A DNA stretch of 64,000 bases from Eublepharis macularius (GCF_028583425.1 NC_072791.1:17875868-17939867), one strand, 5' to 3'; numbered from the stretch's first letter, positions 34,256 through 46,253 are shown. A program made the numbers and translations. Notes: a model not told the origin generated them from the letters alone.

Positions 34256-34960
34256 AAATAGATAGAAAAAGAAGATAGATATAAAAGGAAACCAATATAA
34301 AGATGGTGTTTTACCTGAAAATAGGAACGCCCCTGAGAAATAAGGATGGTTGCAGCAGATGCTGGGCTTAGAAATGATCAGCAATGGATTAGCAAGTGAT
34401 ATGGTTTGTGCTATGCAACAAAAAGTTTCACCTGCTGGTTTCTGCCAATCTAAACACTATAAATGATGTAAAACTGGGCCCCAGTGGGTTTTTCCTTTCT
34501 ACTCAGCAAGAAGCCCCGAGGGACAATTTCATTCAAGTACTTAGGTCAACTGTAAACAGCAGTCACGTGGCACCATAAAGAGCAGTCCGTTTTGATCCTA
34601 CCTTAAAACTGTTGTGAACTAGAGCCCTCTTGGTCAGATGCAAGCGGTGACTCCTTCCTTTCCAGTCAATATTATATACGCAATATGTATACAAGGTTAA
34701 AAGGGGGGAAAGTTGTAAATGCAACCTCAAAGGGCCATGGCACGCAGGGAGTAGAGGGTTACATAAAATCCAAATGTGATCAGGAATAATACAGAGAACA
34801 TTTGAGACAGCAGTAATAAGTGATAAGGCAATTTCCTGAGAGCTTCACTACATTTTTTAAATTGGAGAATGGTGACATTCAGATCAGCAATAGAGGGTCC
34901 CGAGAGGCTGGGCGGTCCTCAAATTCATTTCCAAATATTCTCATTTTTAAATCAAATTAG
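34256..34960. other. No gene recognised
   Basis: No repeat or coding signal that I can name. Confidence 0.35.
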
Positions 34961-35198
34961 CAGGGCTTTTTTTCAGCTGGAACGCGGTGGAACGGAGTTC
35001 CGGAACCTCTTGAAAATGGTCACATGGCTGGTGGCCCCGCCCCCTGATCTCCAGACAGAGGGGAGCTTAGATTGCCCTCCGCACCGCTCAGCTCCCCTCT
35101 GTCTGGAGATCAGGGGGCAGGGCCACCAGCCATGTGACCATTTTCTCCAAGGGCAACCCACTGAGTTCCACCACCTCTTTTCCCAGAAAAAAGCCCTG
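34961..35198. mobile_element. hAT MITE (CAGGGCTTTTTTTC) with 8-bp TSD
   Basis: Palindromic 238-bp element; CAAATTAG at 34953-34960 and 35199-35206. Arms carry GGAACGGAGTTCCGGAACC and GGTCACATGGCTGGTGGCC. Same family as 37154, 52488/53152, 58289 and 61662. Confidence 0.93.
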
Positions 35199-35209
35199 CA
35201 AATTAGTGT

Positions 35210-35440
35210 CCATTTAGTCTTATTTATTTATTTACTTCCTTTACACTCTGCCTTTCTTCCCGACAGGGACCCAAAGCAGTTTACATCATTCTCCTCTCCT
35301 CCGTTTTATCAGACCAATCTTTGGAGGTAGGTTAGGCTGAGAGTGTGTGACTGGCCCAAGGCCACCCAGAAAACTTCCACGGCGAAGCAAACCTGGGTCT
35401 CCCAGTTAGACTTCTATTTGAAGGGAATTTTTTATGCAAA
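35210..35440 (-). mobile_element. SINE, reversed
   Basis: CTCTGCCTTTCTTCCCGACA, GTAGGTTAGGCTGAGAGTGT and CTGGCCCAAGGCCACCCAG form an inverted SINE tail and body. Confidence 0.7.
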
Positions 35441-36122
35441 CGAACAAAGATGGAACCAGCCACCTACAACAGGAAGTGGGGTAATCCATTTTCTCACTTT
35501 ACTATCTTCTTCTTCTGCATTTGTTAACCACATCTGAAGCACCCCCCCCCCCATGTAGCTATCCTAGACCTAATGGGCAGCCCCTGGCAAATAGGGGGCA
35601 TCTGATACCATCTGATAGCAAGAAACAGCTGGTACTACGTATGTTCTCATCTAGTGTTTCATAAAGTAAAATAGATGCGAAAGTTCAAGATAGTTTAGAG
35701 AAACCTAGGGGCTTTCCTGAATATTAGGCTGATTGCCTTTAAAAGGATAATTATATTTCAGTTGTTAAAACCCTCTTGTGGTTTAAATGATCCAAGAAAA
35801 AAGAAGCCATTCTTCAGTTTTATTTTTTTTTAAATGTCTCTCCCAGCTATAAAGCCGGCTCATCTCTAACCCTTTGATAGGAAAACATACATAAAGTGAT
35901 GTTCATGACAAAGTCTGAGCTTACTGTGACTCTCTAGGAAAGAGATCTTGGAGTCTTGGTAGATAGCTAAATGAAAACATCAAAAAGCATTGGAAACAAG
36001 ACGGCCTGTATTGTAAATGTAGTGTACAGTTTAGGGGAAAAGACAACTAAGCAGGGAATATGAGAAATGTTTATAACACACTGCGTAAGTTGGGAAACGG
36101 GGATGGGAAGAACTTCCCCGTT
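35441..36122. other. No gene recognised
   Basis: Unrecognised, AT-rich, with a C-run at about 35542. Confidence 0.35.
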
Positions 36123-36125
36123 TCC

Positions 36126-36157
<32 letters not shown>

Positions 36158-36400
36158 CAACAACAACAACAGTAATAACTGCCCTTATATACCACTCTTC
36201 TAGACAGAAGAGTGGCTCACCCAGAGTGGTGAACAAGTTCATGTTATTATTATCCCCGCAATACAGCTGGGGAGCTGGGGCTGAGAGGAGGGGCTTACCC
36301 AAAGCCACCTACTGAGCTCATGGCAGTAGGGGGATTTGAACCAGTAGAGTGCTGATTCATAGCCAAACGACTTAACCACTGTGCTACAGCAGCTCTCTAG
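36123..36400 (-). mobile_element. (CAT)n tract and reversed SINE
   Basis: 36127-36156 is (CAT)n followed by (CAA)n, the expanded 3' tail of a reversed SINE at 36170-36400. The SINE has GATTTGAACCAGTAGAGTGC and CTTAACCACTGTGCTACAGC. Confidence 0.75.
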
Positions 36401-36419
36401 AATTCAGGGGCACCCAATG

Positions 36420-36722
36420 AAGACAGTTTCAGTTGGGTAGCCATATTGGTCTTCAGTAGAAGAGGAAAAGAGCAAGAGACCAGCAGCACCCATAAGACTA
36501 ACAAAATTTATTTAATGTATGAGCATTTGTGAGACTCAGCTCACTTCTTCAGTTACCTGTATAAGGTACCAGGTGATGTGAAAGTCCTCTGCAAAGACTG
36601 CAGAGAGTCACTGATGGTCAAAGTATAAAAACTGACCTTGAAAGACCAATGGCTGGAGTCAGTATATGGCAGCTCCACATGCATATGAGACTGGGACACA
36701 TTCCATAAGCAAAGGTTTACAC
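36420..36722. mobile_element. Penelope-like tail (minus) and SINE piece (plus)
   Basis: 36430-36560: GAGCAAGAGACCAGCAGCAC and TGAGACTCAGCTCACTTCTTCAG, the inverted hairpin core. 36563-36700: the 3' part of the 531-985 type SINE (CAGGTGATGTGAAAGTCCTC, AGTCAGTATATGGCAGCTCC). Confidence 0.65.
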
Positions 36723-37147
36723 TGTCAGGATCTGTTTGTATGTTGCCTGACAGGAAGCGACCTGACTAACGCCATGTTTAATTCTTTAGTTGGTTAGTCT
36801 TCTTTTCCCTTTAGGCCCCACCTGCGAGGAGCCGATTCCGTGGGAGAAGACACTATCTTATCTTTTCTGCAAGCTGAGTCGACCTTGACTAGTGTTCCCA
36901 CTGAGAACTCTCCTGCTATGTGAACTCTGGAGGGAGGCTGGGCTCTGAGAGGGTGAAATGTAACAACCTCTATTCTGTATCTCATTCCTAACAATGCCTT
37001 GTTCAGCCAGGGTCTCAAATCCTGGAATATGGTTGTCTGGGCCTGAATGCTGTCTTTCAAAATAAAACCTTTTAAAACCAAAAGACCTTGTCTTCTTGCA
37101 GGAGGGAGTTAGACAGACTATCGTGTCTGGAATGCCATAGTCTGACA
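36723..37147 (+). mobile_element. Solo LTR, 5-bp TSD
   Basis: A 425-bp unit that starts TGTCAGGATC and ends GTCTGACA. TACAC is duplicated at 36718-36722 and 37148-37152. An AATAAA signal is present near 37060. No internal region, primer-binding site or coding sequence is attached, so it arose by recombination between two LTRs. Retroviral-like or Ty3-type origin cannot be decided from the LTR alone. Confidence 0.8.
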
Positions 37148-37153
37148 TACACC

Positions 37154-37411
37154 TAGGGCTTTTTTTCTGGGAAAAGAGGTGGTGGAACTCAGGACCACAC
37201 AATGACATCACTTTCGGTCAGCTGGAACAAGGGGGAGTTTTTTAAAGTTTAAATCGCCTTTGGTGAAAATGGTCACATGGCTGGTGGCCCTGCCCCCTGA
37301 TCTCCCAACAGAGGGGAGTGTAGATCAGGGGGCGGGGCCACCGGCCATGTGACCATTTTTAAGAGGTGCCGGAATTCCATTCCACCGTGTTCCAGCTGAA
37401 AAAAAGCCCTG
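37154..37411. mobile_element. hAT MITE abutting the solo LTR
   Basis: Starts (T)AGGGCTTTTTTTCTGGG and ends AAAAAAAGCCCTG. CATACACC (37146-37153) and CTTACACC (37412-37419) form an 8-bp duplication with one change. It inserted across the junction of the solo LTR and its right target duplication. Confidence 0.85.
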
Positions 37412-37930
37412 CTTACACCTGATTAGCTCCAGTCCTTCATGGGAACCCACCTCACTAGGCAGAGACATGTGAAACAATGCCTCCATTGCAAACCTTAACT
37501 GCAGAGCAGACTTATGGGAGGAGCCCAGTTTAACCCCACCCAGATCAGCTCATTGCTCATAAATACAGGATGTGCTTCAATCTACAACATGCTAATTTGT
37601 AGATATCCAGACTTCTAGGGTTGCTGCTTTCTTTCTTTTTTTTCTTTTTTCATTTATTTATAAAAAAATACAACAGGATCAGTTTATGATGAGAAATGTG
37701 GCAATAAATACAATTAAAAGAAAAGGCAATTCTACATGGATATATTATGGCACAGAAAATTTTTAAAAATGCACCATCAAAACATGGGGGACTTCTGTGG
37801 GCTCAGAACTCTGCACACGCTCCTTTTTAGGAGAGGCAGCTCTCTCTATAAGTTTGGTCAATTTAGAGGTGGGAATGGATCACACACAATCACAAATGCA
37901 TGCTTATTGTATCTAATGTGACCTCAAGAC
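37412..37930. other. No gene; possible LINE tail
   Basis: 37630-37700 contains a T-rich run then CATTTATTTATAAAAAAATA, possibly a reversed LINE 3' end. Otherwise unrecognised. Confidence 0.3.
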
Positions 37931-37933
37931 TAG

Positions 37934-37951
37934 GGTTGAATCCACATTACC
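37934..37951. repeat. Left terminal inverted repeat
   Basis: GGTTGAATCCACATTACC, paired with 49860-49878. GG...TGAATCCACATT is shared; the pair differs at the third base and by one inserted C. Confidence 0.75.
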
Positions 37952-40260
37952 TCTTTTTTCCCGGTTGTTCTCCACATGAAATCCGCATTTCAGAGTGCCG
38001 GTCACATTACCCAATCCTCGACACGCATCTCTCTCGGATTTCCATCGAATTACTAGTAGCGGTTTTCTTGCGGGAGTTTCACGATGGACGTGAACGCTTG
38101 CGAGCGCAATTTTCGCGCTCCTTTTTTAAACAGCCGTCAATCAAGTCTCCCCTTCCTTTCCTTGCGTTCCCATTGGCCGATTCCACCAGAGATGGCTCGT
38201 GAGCGATTTCTCCTATATTTCCCCTTTATTTGCTTTCGTTGCTTGGTTCAGCAACATTCGATTTCTCAAAAGCCAAACTTTTTCCTCATTAACATCTTTT
38301 TAGTGGCCCAACCACCCGAATATCCTCTTCCCCCCCCTCCTCTTTTAATTTTTTTTTTAAATTGATCTGTCATAGCGAAATTTCGTAGTGTGTTCCAGCG
38401 CAACAAAGATCACATTTAACTGCCGTCCTAACGCCTCCTGCCTCGGCCCATGTATACAGTGCTCTAGAATGATACCACAAACAAGTTTTTAAAATCAGCT
38501 GTGTTTCTTGTTCCTTGAGAAATGTCTCTTTTAATTTTTTTGCCTTTTTTAAAACTTAAGTCATCGTGACGCAGTGACGATTGATCAAAATAAAAAGCTT
38601 TGGAAGTCCAACCCGGAATTATTTTGTTGGAATGTTATTAAATCGTTTGGTCAGGGTGCGTCTCGTGGCTGGCGCCTGTCACGACCGAAGGTTGAGCACC
38701 ACGGGGACACTTGGCTAGGGTGCCTTTTCTGGGCGCAATACTTTTTTTATTCCCACATAACAAAATATCGCTATTCCAAAGATTCATTAAAAAAAAAAAT
38801 TAGAAAAAAAAAGGATCAGAGAATCGAGGGAAGATTTACGTGCCGCAGAGACAGAATAGGAATCAATTGTGTTCCTGGCAAAAATATTAGTAGATAAAGA
38901 AAGTTTGTCAATCTTGGATTAACGTGGGAAATGCTGTCCAAAAACATGCAGAAAACATTTTGAAAATCGAACACCTTTCTGTTGCTCTTAAAGAAACGCT
39001 TCTTATTTCTGGTGACCCAATTTTTTAGTTCCACATTGACATCCATGAACTTAAAATACATTCCCTTGAAATCTTATCTGTATTTCCATTCCTGTTTTGC
39101 TGTAAAATTTGGTGTTATGCCTGGGGACACAATGGAGAAAGCATTCTGAAGATACAGTGAATACAGACAGAATGCTAAATTTAAAGTTGTGATGTGGCGT
39201 TCTGTGGGTTCTTTGTGGTTCTTCGTGTTTGGAACCCATCTCAAACCTGTGTGCCAACCAGGCTGGAGACTACGACGTTTGGCCCCCCGATTGGAGTGAT
39301 GAATGGGAAACCTAGGATATCAGCAGAATCATTCTGGACATAATATTCTAAGTGTCGTTCGGCATCCTCCACTTTTAAACAGCTCCTTTTGTTCCACGCC
39401 AGTAAAAGAAAAAACACATCTGGATATCCAGCACAGATAGGGGCCCGCCTGTAAATTCTGTTACTTGGCGTCACGTGTGGTTCATTTCCATCACACCCAA
39501 TCTAAAACACTGGGGACTGATTGATTCAGCACTCCATTCAGAAAATCATGCATTCAATGCCAGTTTCACCCATTGATTTCATCTCCCACATTAATGGACT
39601 GTGCTTTTGAGAGGGAAGAACGGGTAACACCAGGAGCGGCACATTCCAGACGAATCAGAATTGGTATTTTTGTATTACGCTGTGCCAACAAATTTCAGCT
39701 TGATGTCTCCATGTGATGTGGTGGAACAACCAGTTTCTTGGGCCATTTAAAGTACAGGTCATATCACATTATTTCTCAACATCAGCAATTTAGAGCCCAA
39801 TTATGCCATTGGGGTGATGCTCCTTAAATTGTCAGTGCTTCCCTCGTCTGGAAAACTGAGTCTGGTGACATGATGACAGGGGGGATGCTTGTGAGGTGCT
39901 TGTAGAACAGTATAATCCACCATTTGCCACTTATATACCATGTCCCAAAAAACCTACAATTGTGTCAAGTCAACTGTGGCAATCAGAATGTGACACATGA
40001 GACTAAACTTTGGCAGGTAAGGCTAATGAAGTTCGAGGTCACAATAAATACAAACACTTCACGTGTTTGCCGGGGATGCGGGAAATTAGAAAAAAGGGGG
40101 TGCAGAGAACACCTATGATGATGTGGGACATTGCACCAACAGGGGGTGGGCATTGATTGTTATTTGGGAAATCTAGTGGACAGTCCAGAAAGCCATTACA
40201 CCTATCTTTTTGATGCATAGACATGGACCACGTACAGAGAAAATATCACTGTGACATCAT
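37952..40260. other. Left arm of the Harbinger element, function unknown
   Basis: About 2.3 kb of AT-rich sequence. On the minus strand 39450-39249 is open across a possible exon: acceptor TTTACAG before GCGGGCCC, donor CACAG|GTTTGAG, with readable KVEDAERHLEYYVQND. Another open stretch, 39061-38870, reads MDVNVELKNWVTRNKKRFF. I could not join these into one gene and no domain is recognised. They may be a decayed third accessory gene or chance frames. Confidence 0.35.
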
Positions 40261-40403
40261 GGAAAATATTTTTTTAATTTAAGGAAAAAATTAAGCAAAA
40301 GAGAACCACCAAAAAAAATTTTTTTTTTAAATGAACAGCACAACAATAAACTGTGGGGGAAGGGGAAGAAAACTTGGGTAACTATATACAGTGGTGAGAA
40401 CAA

Positions 40404-42073
40404 TCAGGGTGCATCCCCAGAGGCAGAGGGACGATGTCTCCTTCTCTCACGGCGCTCCATCACATTGACTCGCCGCCCCAGGCGTGCTAGTCGGTCCTCC
40501 ACGCTGCTCAACCTCTCTTGCACATTTGAGACTGAATTTGGGAAAGAAAAGTGTCTTTGAGAGACGGCACCCAAAAAAAGGGTGACAGCACCATTCAGAG
40601 CAAAAACTTACTGGATGATCCTAGCCTCTCCTCCATCCTCTCCATGGCCGTGAACAGATCTCCTATCCCTCTGCGTTGGGCTCTTCCTGGGGGAGCAGAC
40701 CTTCTGCTGGTTGAGGGACCCTCCTCCGACCGTTCCAGTTGGCTTTCCTGTGCACTAGCTTCAGAAATGAAAGGAAGAAATCAAAATCTTGTAAAACGGT
40801 TTGGCCACAGCAGTCATAACATCCTGGCTGATCCACTGTGGCATCAACCTCCAGATTCTCTGATTTCATTTCAATGATTACAGAAAAATGGGAACTCTGT
40901 TATAGCACCAGCAAATAAAACATCGGAAAGCATTAATTTTTTTTTCTTGCTGTTACAAAGGAGATAAAAAAAGGCTGGCAATTATTTTTTTTCACAGCAC
41001 ACTTTTGAAATCGTGGAAAAGCCTGGTGGGTGGTGATGCTCCGTGCTTGGGGCACCACTGTCATATACAACTTCCCCTCCATCCATGGAAGTGTGGAAGC
41101 GAATGTGGTCCCACTCATCCATGGACACATTCTATGAAGGTTGATGGTCAAGTGCACGGTGTGGGAAAGCATCAGTTGCTGGTCTGCCTGATTTTAGGTG
41201 GGGAAGAATATATTAGGCAAATACATGCTTACCAGGGGGTGCCTGTTGTGATCCCTGTGCAGGGTCCTCAGAGGAAGCTTGCTCCCCAGCCACCTCAAGC
41301 GCCTCCTGCTCCTCGTCTGCTCTTGCCTCCCCCACGGCAGCGGTGGGAGCTCTACCACGGAGAAGGGCTGCAAAGTGAAGAAGAAATGTTGGCACACTCC
41401 ATCAAACCATTGCAATCGGAACATTCATGACAAAAAGGTGCAACAAAGATAACACCAGCAACTGTGCACCGTGATGAACACAGCGGCTCGACACATGCCA
41501 CATTCCCAAACTTGGGGTCCCTCACGCCGAGCAGAAAAAAAAAAAGGTTTCTTTGTAGGAGAAAAAAAAACCGCTATTGCAATAAAACGGCGTTGTGCGA
41601 CGATTACGGGGGGTGGGAATGGAATCTCAGCTCTCCCCCCACCATCTAACTTTTTGCCTAGTTTCTCCACATTGACGTGCACTTAACAGCGTTGTTAATT
41701 TAAAATTAAATGCTTTTAAGAGGTTCTTACCAGCATGATGACGGGATTGCCAGCTTGGCCTTCCGGCGAGATCCCAGAGGTTCATCATGGACGCAAAGTA
41801 CGGGGGCTTTCCACTCTGGCGAGGGATCCCCTGCCAGGCTTCCAGCGCCCCGTAGAAGTCCCCCTTCACCCTCTTGAACTTCGATCTGCACTGTTCGGGG
41901 GTCCTGCTGTGACCACGGGCACACATCTGCCTCGACAGCTTGTGAAATATAAGCTTCGTGGGCAGATGTGTGCTCCTCATTACACGCGCCGCTTTTCCGG
42001 AGCGTGCAACGAGGTCCAGCAGGGTCTCCACCTCTTCATCCCGCCAGAAGACTCCTTTTGCCGCTGCTGCCAT
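40404..42073 (-). CDS. Myb/SANT-like (trihelix) protein A, 250 aa, 4 exons
   Basis: Probably the DNA-binding partner of the transposase: Harbinger elements usually encode a Myb-like protein that binds the element and helps bring the transposase to the nucleus and target. Exons on the minus strand are 42073-41731, 41367-41233, 40758-40612 and 40531-40404. All junctions have GT..AG and the phases fit (753 nt including stop). Exon 1 holds the SANT/Myb-like domain (about residues 8-95): FWRDEEVETLLDL, then RGHSRTPEQCRSKFKRVKGDFY. Exon 2 is an acidic, alanine/glutamate-rich linker. Exons 3-4 give a probable coiled coil (FTAMERMEERL, VQERLSSVEDRLARL) and a basic end (MERRERRRHRP). The ATG follows CTAAACGAAATA-side promoter sequence shared with gene B. 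A weak ATTAAA signal lies at 40278-40273. It is a different gene from B, not a tandem copy. Confidence 0.82.
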
Positions 42074-42672
42074 ACTTGTTCCTAAACGAAATACCGAAAA
42101 TGTGCTGTTACATAAATTAGCATGCCCTCATAACGGCTCCATAAAGGCGCGGAAAAAAAGGCTGCTGATTGGACGCGCTTGAACAGGATGACCAATCGGT
42201 GTTGAGGATTTGATTTCGGCGCCAAATGCTGTTGAATGAACACTATGTTCTCCCACACTCATGGGAAGGCCCTTTCAGGCCAATAATTTTTATTTCTGCT
42301 ACTTGAGTTCCAGTGAAGCATGAGAAAGCATTGTTAACAAGAACAGGGGTTGATTTCTTATCAACAAATTGGTTCACTTTTCACATCGCATTACAGTCCT
42401 TTTAACGAAACATCTTCCTGGCGTGCCAATGCATCCACGAAAATTCGTCATAGCGTTATTTTGTCACATTAAAATTAATTAGGCAAAGGAACGGGTGGTG
42501 GCTACAGCGCATGCGCAATTAACGGCTTGGATTTCCGGCGGGAGAACAGTGCTTGGTCGACGGATCACAGTGCAGTGGACTGCCCTCCATTTGCTTTCTT
42601 GCAGACGTGGGGAGAGAAGAGCGACCGACACTCTGATCTGCGGACACCATCATAAACAATTGTTTTTTGAAA
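42074..42672. promoter_or_regulatory. Divergent promoter region between the two SANT genes
   Basis: About 600 bp separates the two start codons. It holds CCAAT boxes on both strands (ATTGG at 42168-42172, CCAAT at 42192-42196), a perfect NRF1-type palindrome GCGCATGCGC (42507-42516) and an ETS-like TTTCCGGCGGGA close to gene B. No clear TATA box. The likely reading is a housekeeping-type bidirectional promoter. Confidence 0.55.
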
Positions 42673-45600
42673 ATGTCGGCCACTGCTCCTGTGGCTCCAC
42701 GATCAGCGACATGGAGGGAAAAAGAGGTATTGGACCTCCTTTCTTTCTGGGGGGAGGACAAGATACAGGAAGCCCTTAGAAGCTCCCACAGGAACTTAGA
42801 CAACTTTGAAAAAATTTCCAAAATGATGTCCTCGCGTGGTCATCGGCGCACTGCATTGGAATGCAGGAACAAAACAAAAAGTATGCGGTTGGAGTACAAG
42901 CGCGTCATGGCACACAATTCCACTTCTGGAAACGGCCCCATTACATGTCCTTTTTTTCGTGAGCTGGACAGTATTCTAAGAGGGGACGCAAGTGTTAAAC
43001 CTAAACGGATAGCGCGAAGCATTTCTTTTGCCCAAGGACCCCCGCAGATAAGCGCCCCCAGGGAAGTGATGGAGGGATCGGAGGAACTCTTCTCGCACGA
43101 CATGCAGACGATAGATGCTGCACCGCTGTGGTGCTCTTCTCCAAATCCCATGGCAGCACGTGAGTGATGGAGCGTTGATTATTCTAGTTCAGAGCTATGA
43201 TTTTTCTTCCTTTTCACATTTCCCTGTCTATGAAATCGTAACACCTTTATTGATTTCACGTTTATAGCGCAGAACTCGTCATCATCCACCGATGCCAGTG
43301 AAGAGGATCTTGACCGCACCATAGATGGACTTGCTGACAAGGGTGAGCATTTTTTTGACAGGTTGCTCCAATGGTGGCCCACCCAAAAACAGTCCCTGGA
43401 AAGGCTGAAGACATCTCGAGAGTGGGAACGCCAAGATGAGAGTGCCTGTTTTAGGGGAAAAGAGGGGCACGACCTCAGGTTTGCAAGATATGGGAAAGTC
43501 TGTCAGTGATGGGATGGTTTGGAGGTCTGTCAGTTATGGGGATGATGTGACATCATCGGCCACACCGTGGAGGTTGTCTTAGACTTATGGTTTCAAATGT
43601 TCAACTGTTCACTCCTGCCCAGCCCATCCATGCAAGCAACACCACGGTTTATCCGTTCTATATTTACCAAAATGCATGGATGGAGTTGGCTCTGGATTCA
43701 AATATATTTTTGATCAGTCTCCTTTTCATTAATGGATGCCTGACTTGAACTCCAATCTCTACACTCGAAGCATATAAACCCAGTGCCCAGCTTCAGGGAC
43801 AGATGAACACAGGAATATGAGACCGTGGACGGGTGCATGGACTGGTGCAATTTTCTGTGTGAGACATTCCGGTCCACTAAAAGGCTGAATAAGGGGTAGA
43901 TGACAGAGGGCACATTCAAAATCTGTTTCAGGTTTTCAGGGCCACCTCTTAGTCATTATAGTGGTGCAAAAAAAAACCAGACGTCCCATTACAGCTCCTA
44001 TCATCTCTTATATATTGATAGTGGCACAGATACAAATAAGAAAAGAGGACAACGCAGAAGACAGTGCCTGCGAAGTGAATGTTTGAATTGTATTTATCTA
44101 TATCACATCCCCGTGTTTTTCAAACCAATCACATTTAAAACCTATAAATTTTCAGAAAACGACACTACAGGTGCAAACGCAATGGAGGACGACGACAGTG
44201 ATTCAGACCTTCCCCTGGGGCATCGTTCACGCTATAACACGGGTAAGCTTAGTTGATCTGCAGAATCTAAAAGAGTCCAGTTGCACCTATGAGAAGAGAC
44301 AATTGCAGAGTGGCATAAGCTCTCCTGAATCACGTTATCTTTGTCTGACATATGAAACAGAGCATGGTCAAATATAGAGGGGGGGAGAGAAGTGGAGGAG
44401 AGAGCAGAGTCATCTTGGGAGGCCGGAGGGTGCCTCACAATCGTTCCTTTTATGTCACATGTCCAAAATCTCCATTCTTTGTGTGCGACTGTTGGCCTCC
44501 AAGGCAGTTGCCCTGTTAGTTTCTGTAAGCCCAACAGCAAGACCATAATATCCCCTTGGCGTGTGACCCTCCTATGGACACAGACCTACCTGCAAGATGA
44601 ATTAAAAAAACAAAAATTTTGTTCCCAGAAGCCCACGCCAGGTGTCACCGAGCTCACCCAGACCCCACCTGGTGCAATAAAATCTGTCACCTGTTTCACT
44701 GTGAACAGCATGCATAGTCCCCATTCTGAACCAAATGGAACGTATGAAATTTTCATGTGTGTTGCAATTCATCGGCCACGCAGGGTGCATAGGTTAGAAA
44801 AAAAAATTTTTGGGACAAACTACGGCTACCTTACAGTCTGCATTGGATTTTCCCAGAACAGTGTAGTGTTCTCCCACTGGTAGCTGAAATTTCCCATTTA
44901 TCATGTGAGATTTTTGTCAATGTAATTTTTATTGCATTTGTTGGCTGGTTTCTCAGATCTGCAGCGCACATTGAACCGCACCTTGCACCCCTCAATTGAT
45001 AATGCCAACACTGTTGATGTGATCTGCACTGACATGAATCACGGTTCCAAAAATTAATTCTGAGGGACACCCAGACACCGTCTTGGATCACCTATCCTCT
45101 TTAATGGTTGCTCCCACCACATATGTTCTGATGTTGTCAGGATTTCAAGGAAATTCTTGATTTGGCATAACATTGAAAATGGTCAGAATGTGCTCACTGT
45201 GGAACATTGCAAGAGCAACGTTGGTCAGCATTGGTGTAAAAGGCAGATCCGGACACAGCACGTCTCCTCGCTATCTAAAGCAGATAAATTGGTCTCTCTC
45301 ACTAACGCAGTTTTAAACATAATAGCTTTGACTGCTGCCAGTATGTCCTCCATGTTATTTCTGCACAACCCATATGGCAAGTGGCATTGTAAAAGCCTTC
45401 CCGTTATGGAAAAACCTTGATGCTTGTGCATGCATGGTTATCAAAAAATGTGCAACACATTGGCCTCGGCGGGGGCGACGGGATGAACTAGGCCAGAATC
45501 TGTTATGTGGGTTTTGGAAGTCATGGGGAAGAGCCCAAACTATGAAGCCTGCTGCTGGCCAACCAAAAAACATGTTGCATCCTTTTCTTCAGGATAAGAT

Positions 45601-46126
45601 TTCTGAATAATGTCTGAGATGTTAACAATTTATTGATCTGTTGCTCTGACTTACATCCACAGCAGACGGGGCAGATAACAGATGCCTAGCAGAAGTTTCA
45701 CCGGGAACAAGACTATTCCAACTAAGAAACAGGAGACGCAGAAACGCAGCACTCTATGGAGTAGCCGATGATATGATGCGCCGTTCTCGAGAGGAGCACA
45801 ATGCCCAGGTTTCCCAATGGCGAACGGACAGAGAGATGCTGTGCAGTTGGAAGGCTGATGAGAACAAGATTCAGAGGGAATTCTTGGATCACACTAAAAT
45901 GGAGAGTGAGAAGTTTGCCGAGGCCTGGAAACAGAACATTTCGGTGATGTCTGATGCTGTGAACACTTTGAAGTCATTGGGACAGATGCTCGCCCAACAG
46001 CGTCAAATCATCCCCCCAACACACGATTATGGGCAAACCGCCCTACCTGCCTCACAGGCAACCCCGAAGAAGGCAGCAGCGAGGCGTTCCTGTGTTGGCA
46101 AAGCCAGGGAGAGGCTGACGCTTTGA
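42673..46126 (+). CDS. Myb/SANT-like (trihelix) protein B, 370 aa, 4 exons
   Basis: A second probable DNA-binding accessory protein of the Harbinger element. Exons are 42673-43159, 43268-43342, 44156-44242 and 45663-46126. GT..AG borders and phases fit, giving 1113 nt including stop. The start is the ATG at 42673, because the upstream in-frame TTG is not a eukaryotic start. Exon 1 carries the SANT-like domain (about residues 12-100): ATWREKEVLDLLSFW, then RGHRRTALECRNKTKSMRLEY and PFFRELDSIL. Exons 2-3 are serine/aspartate-rich and acidic (SSSSTDASEEDLD, EDDDSDSDLP). Exon 4 is basic then long-helical (RNRRRRNAALYG, REEHNAQVSQWRTDREML), a probable coiled coil. An AATAAA at 46248-46253 with GT-rich sequence after it is a good polyadenylation site. 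The domain layout parallels gene A but the sequences differ widely. Confidence 0.85.
44262..44375 (-). mobile_element. Old Penelope-like scrap in intron 3 of gene B
   Basis: AAAAGAGTCCAGTTGCACCT at the left, then GCATAAGCTCTCCTGAATCA and TTGTCTGAC at the right, resemble a reversed Penelope-like tail with its hairpin. It is diverged; the match is by eye. Confidence 0.4.
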
Positions 46127-46247
46127 GGAGCTATGTTCTGCGTTGCCCTCCTTATTTGCCACATACCATGGTTTTTGGCAGCAAAATTCATTTGACAGAT
46201 TCCATTGCTCTGGTGACCCCTTAATGGTCTTTATCTATTGTATTTGA

Positions 46248-46253
46248 AATAAA
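46248..46253 (+). terminator. Polyadenylation signal of gene B
   Basis: AATAAA 122 bp after the stop, followed by TGTGTGTT. Confidence 0.75.

Noticed and set aside
36067..36315. Open frames over 36.0-36.3 kb
   Set aside because: They read through (CAT)n/(CAA)n and a reversed SINE.
44956..45056. An additional exon of SANT gene B
   Set aside because: A TTTCTCAG acceptor and a short open stretch exist, but it ends in a stop, and the four-exon model joins in frame without it.
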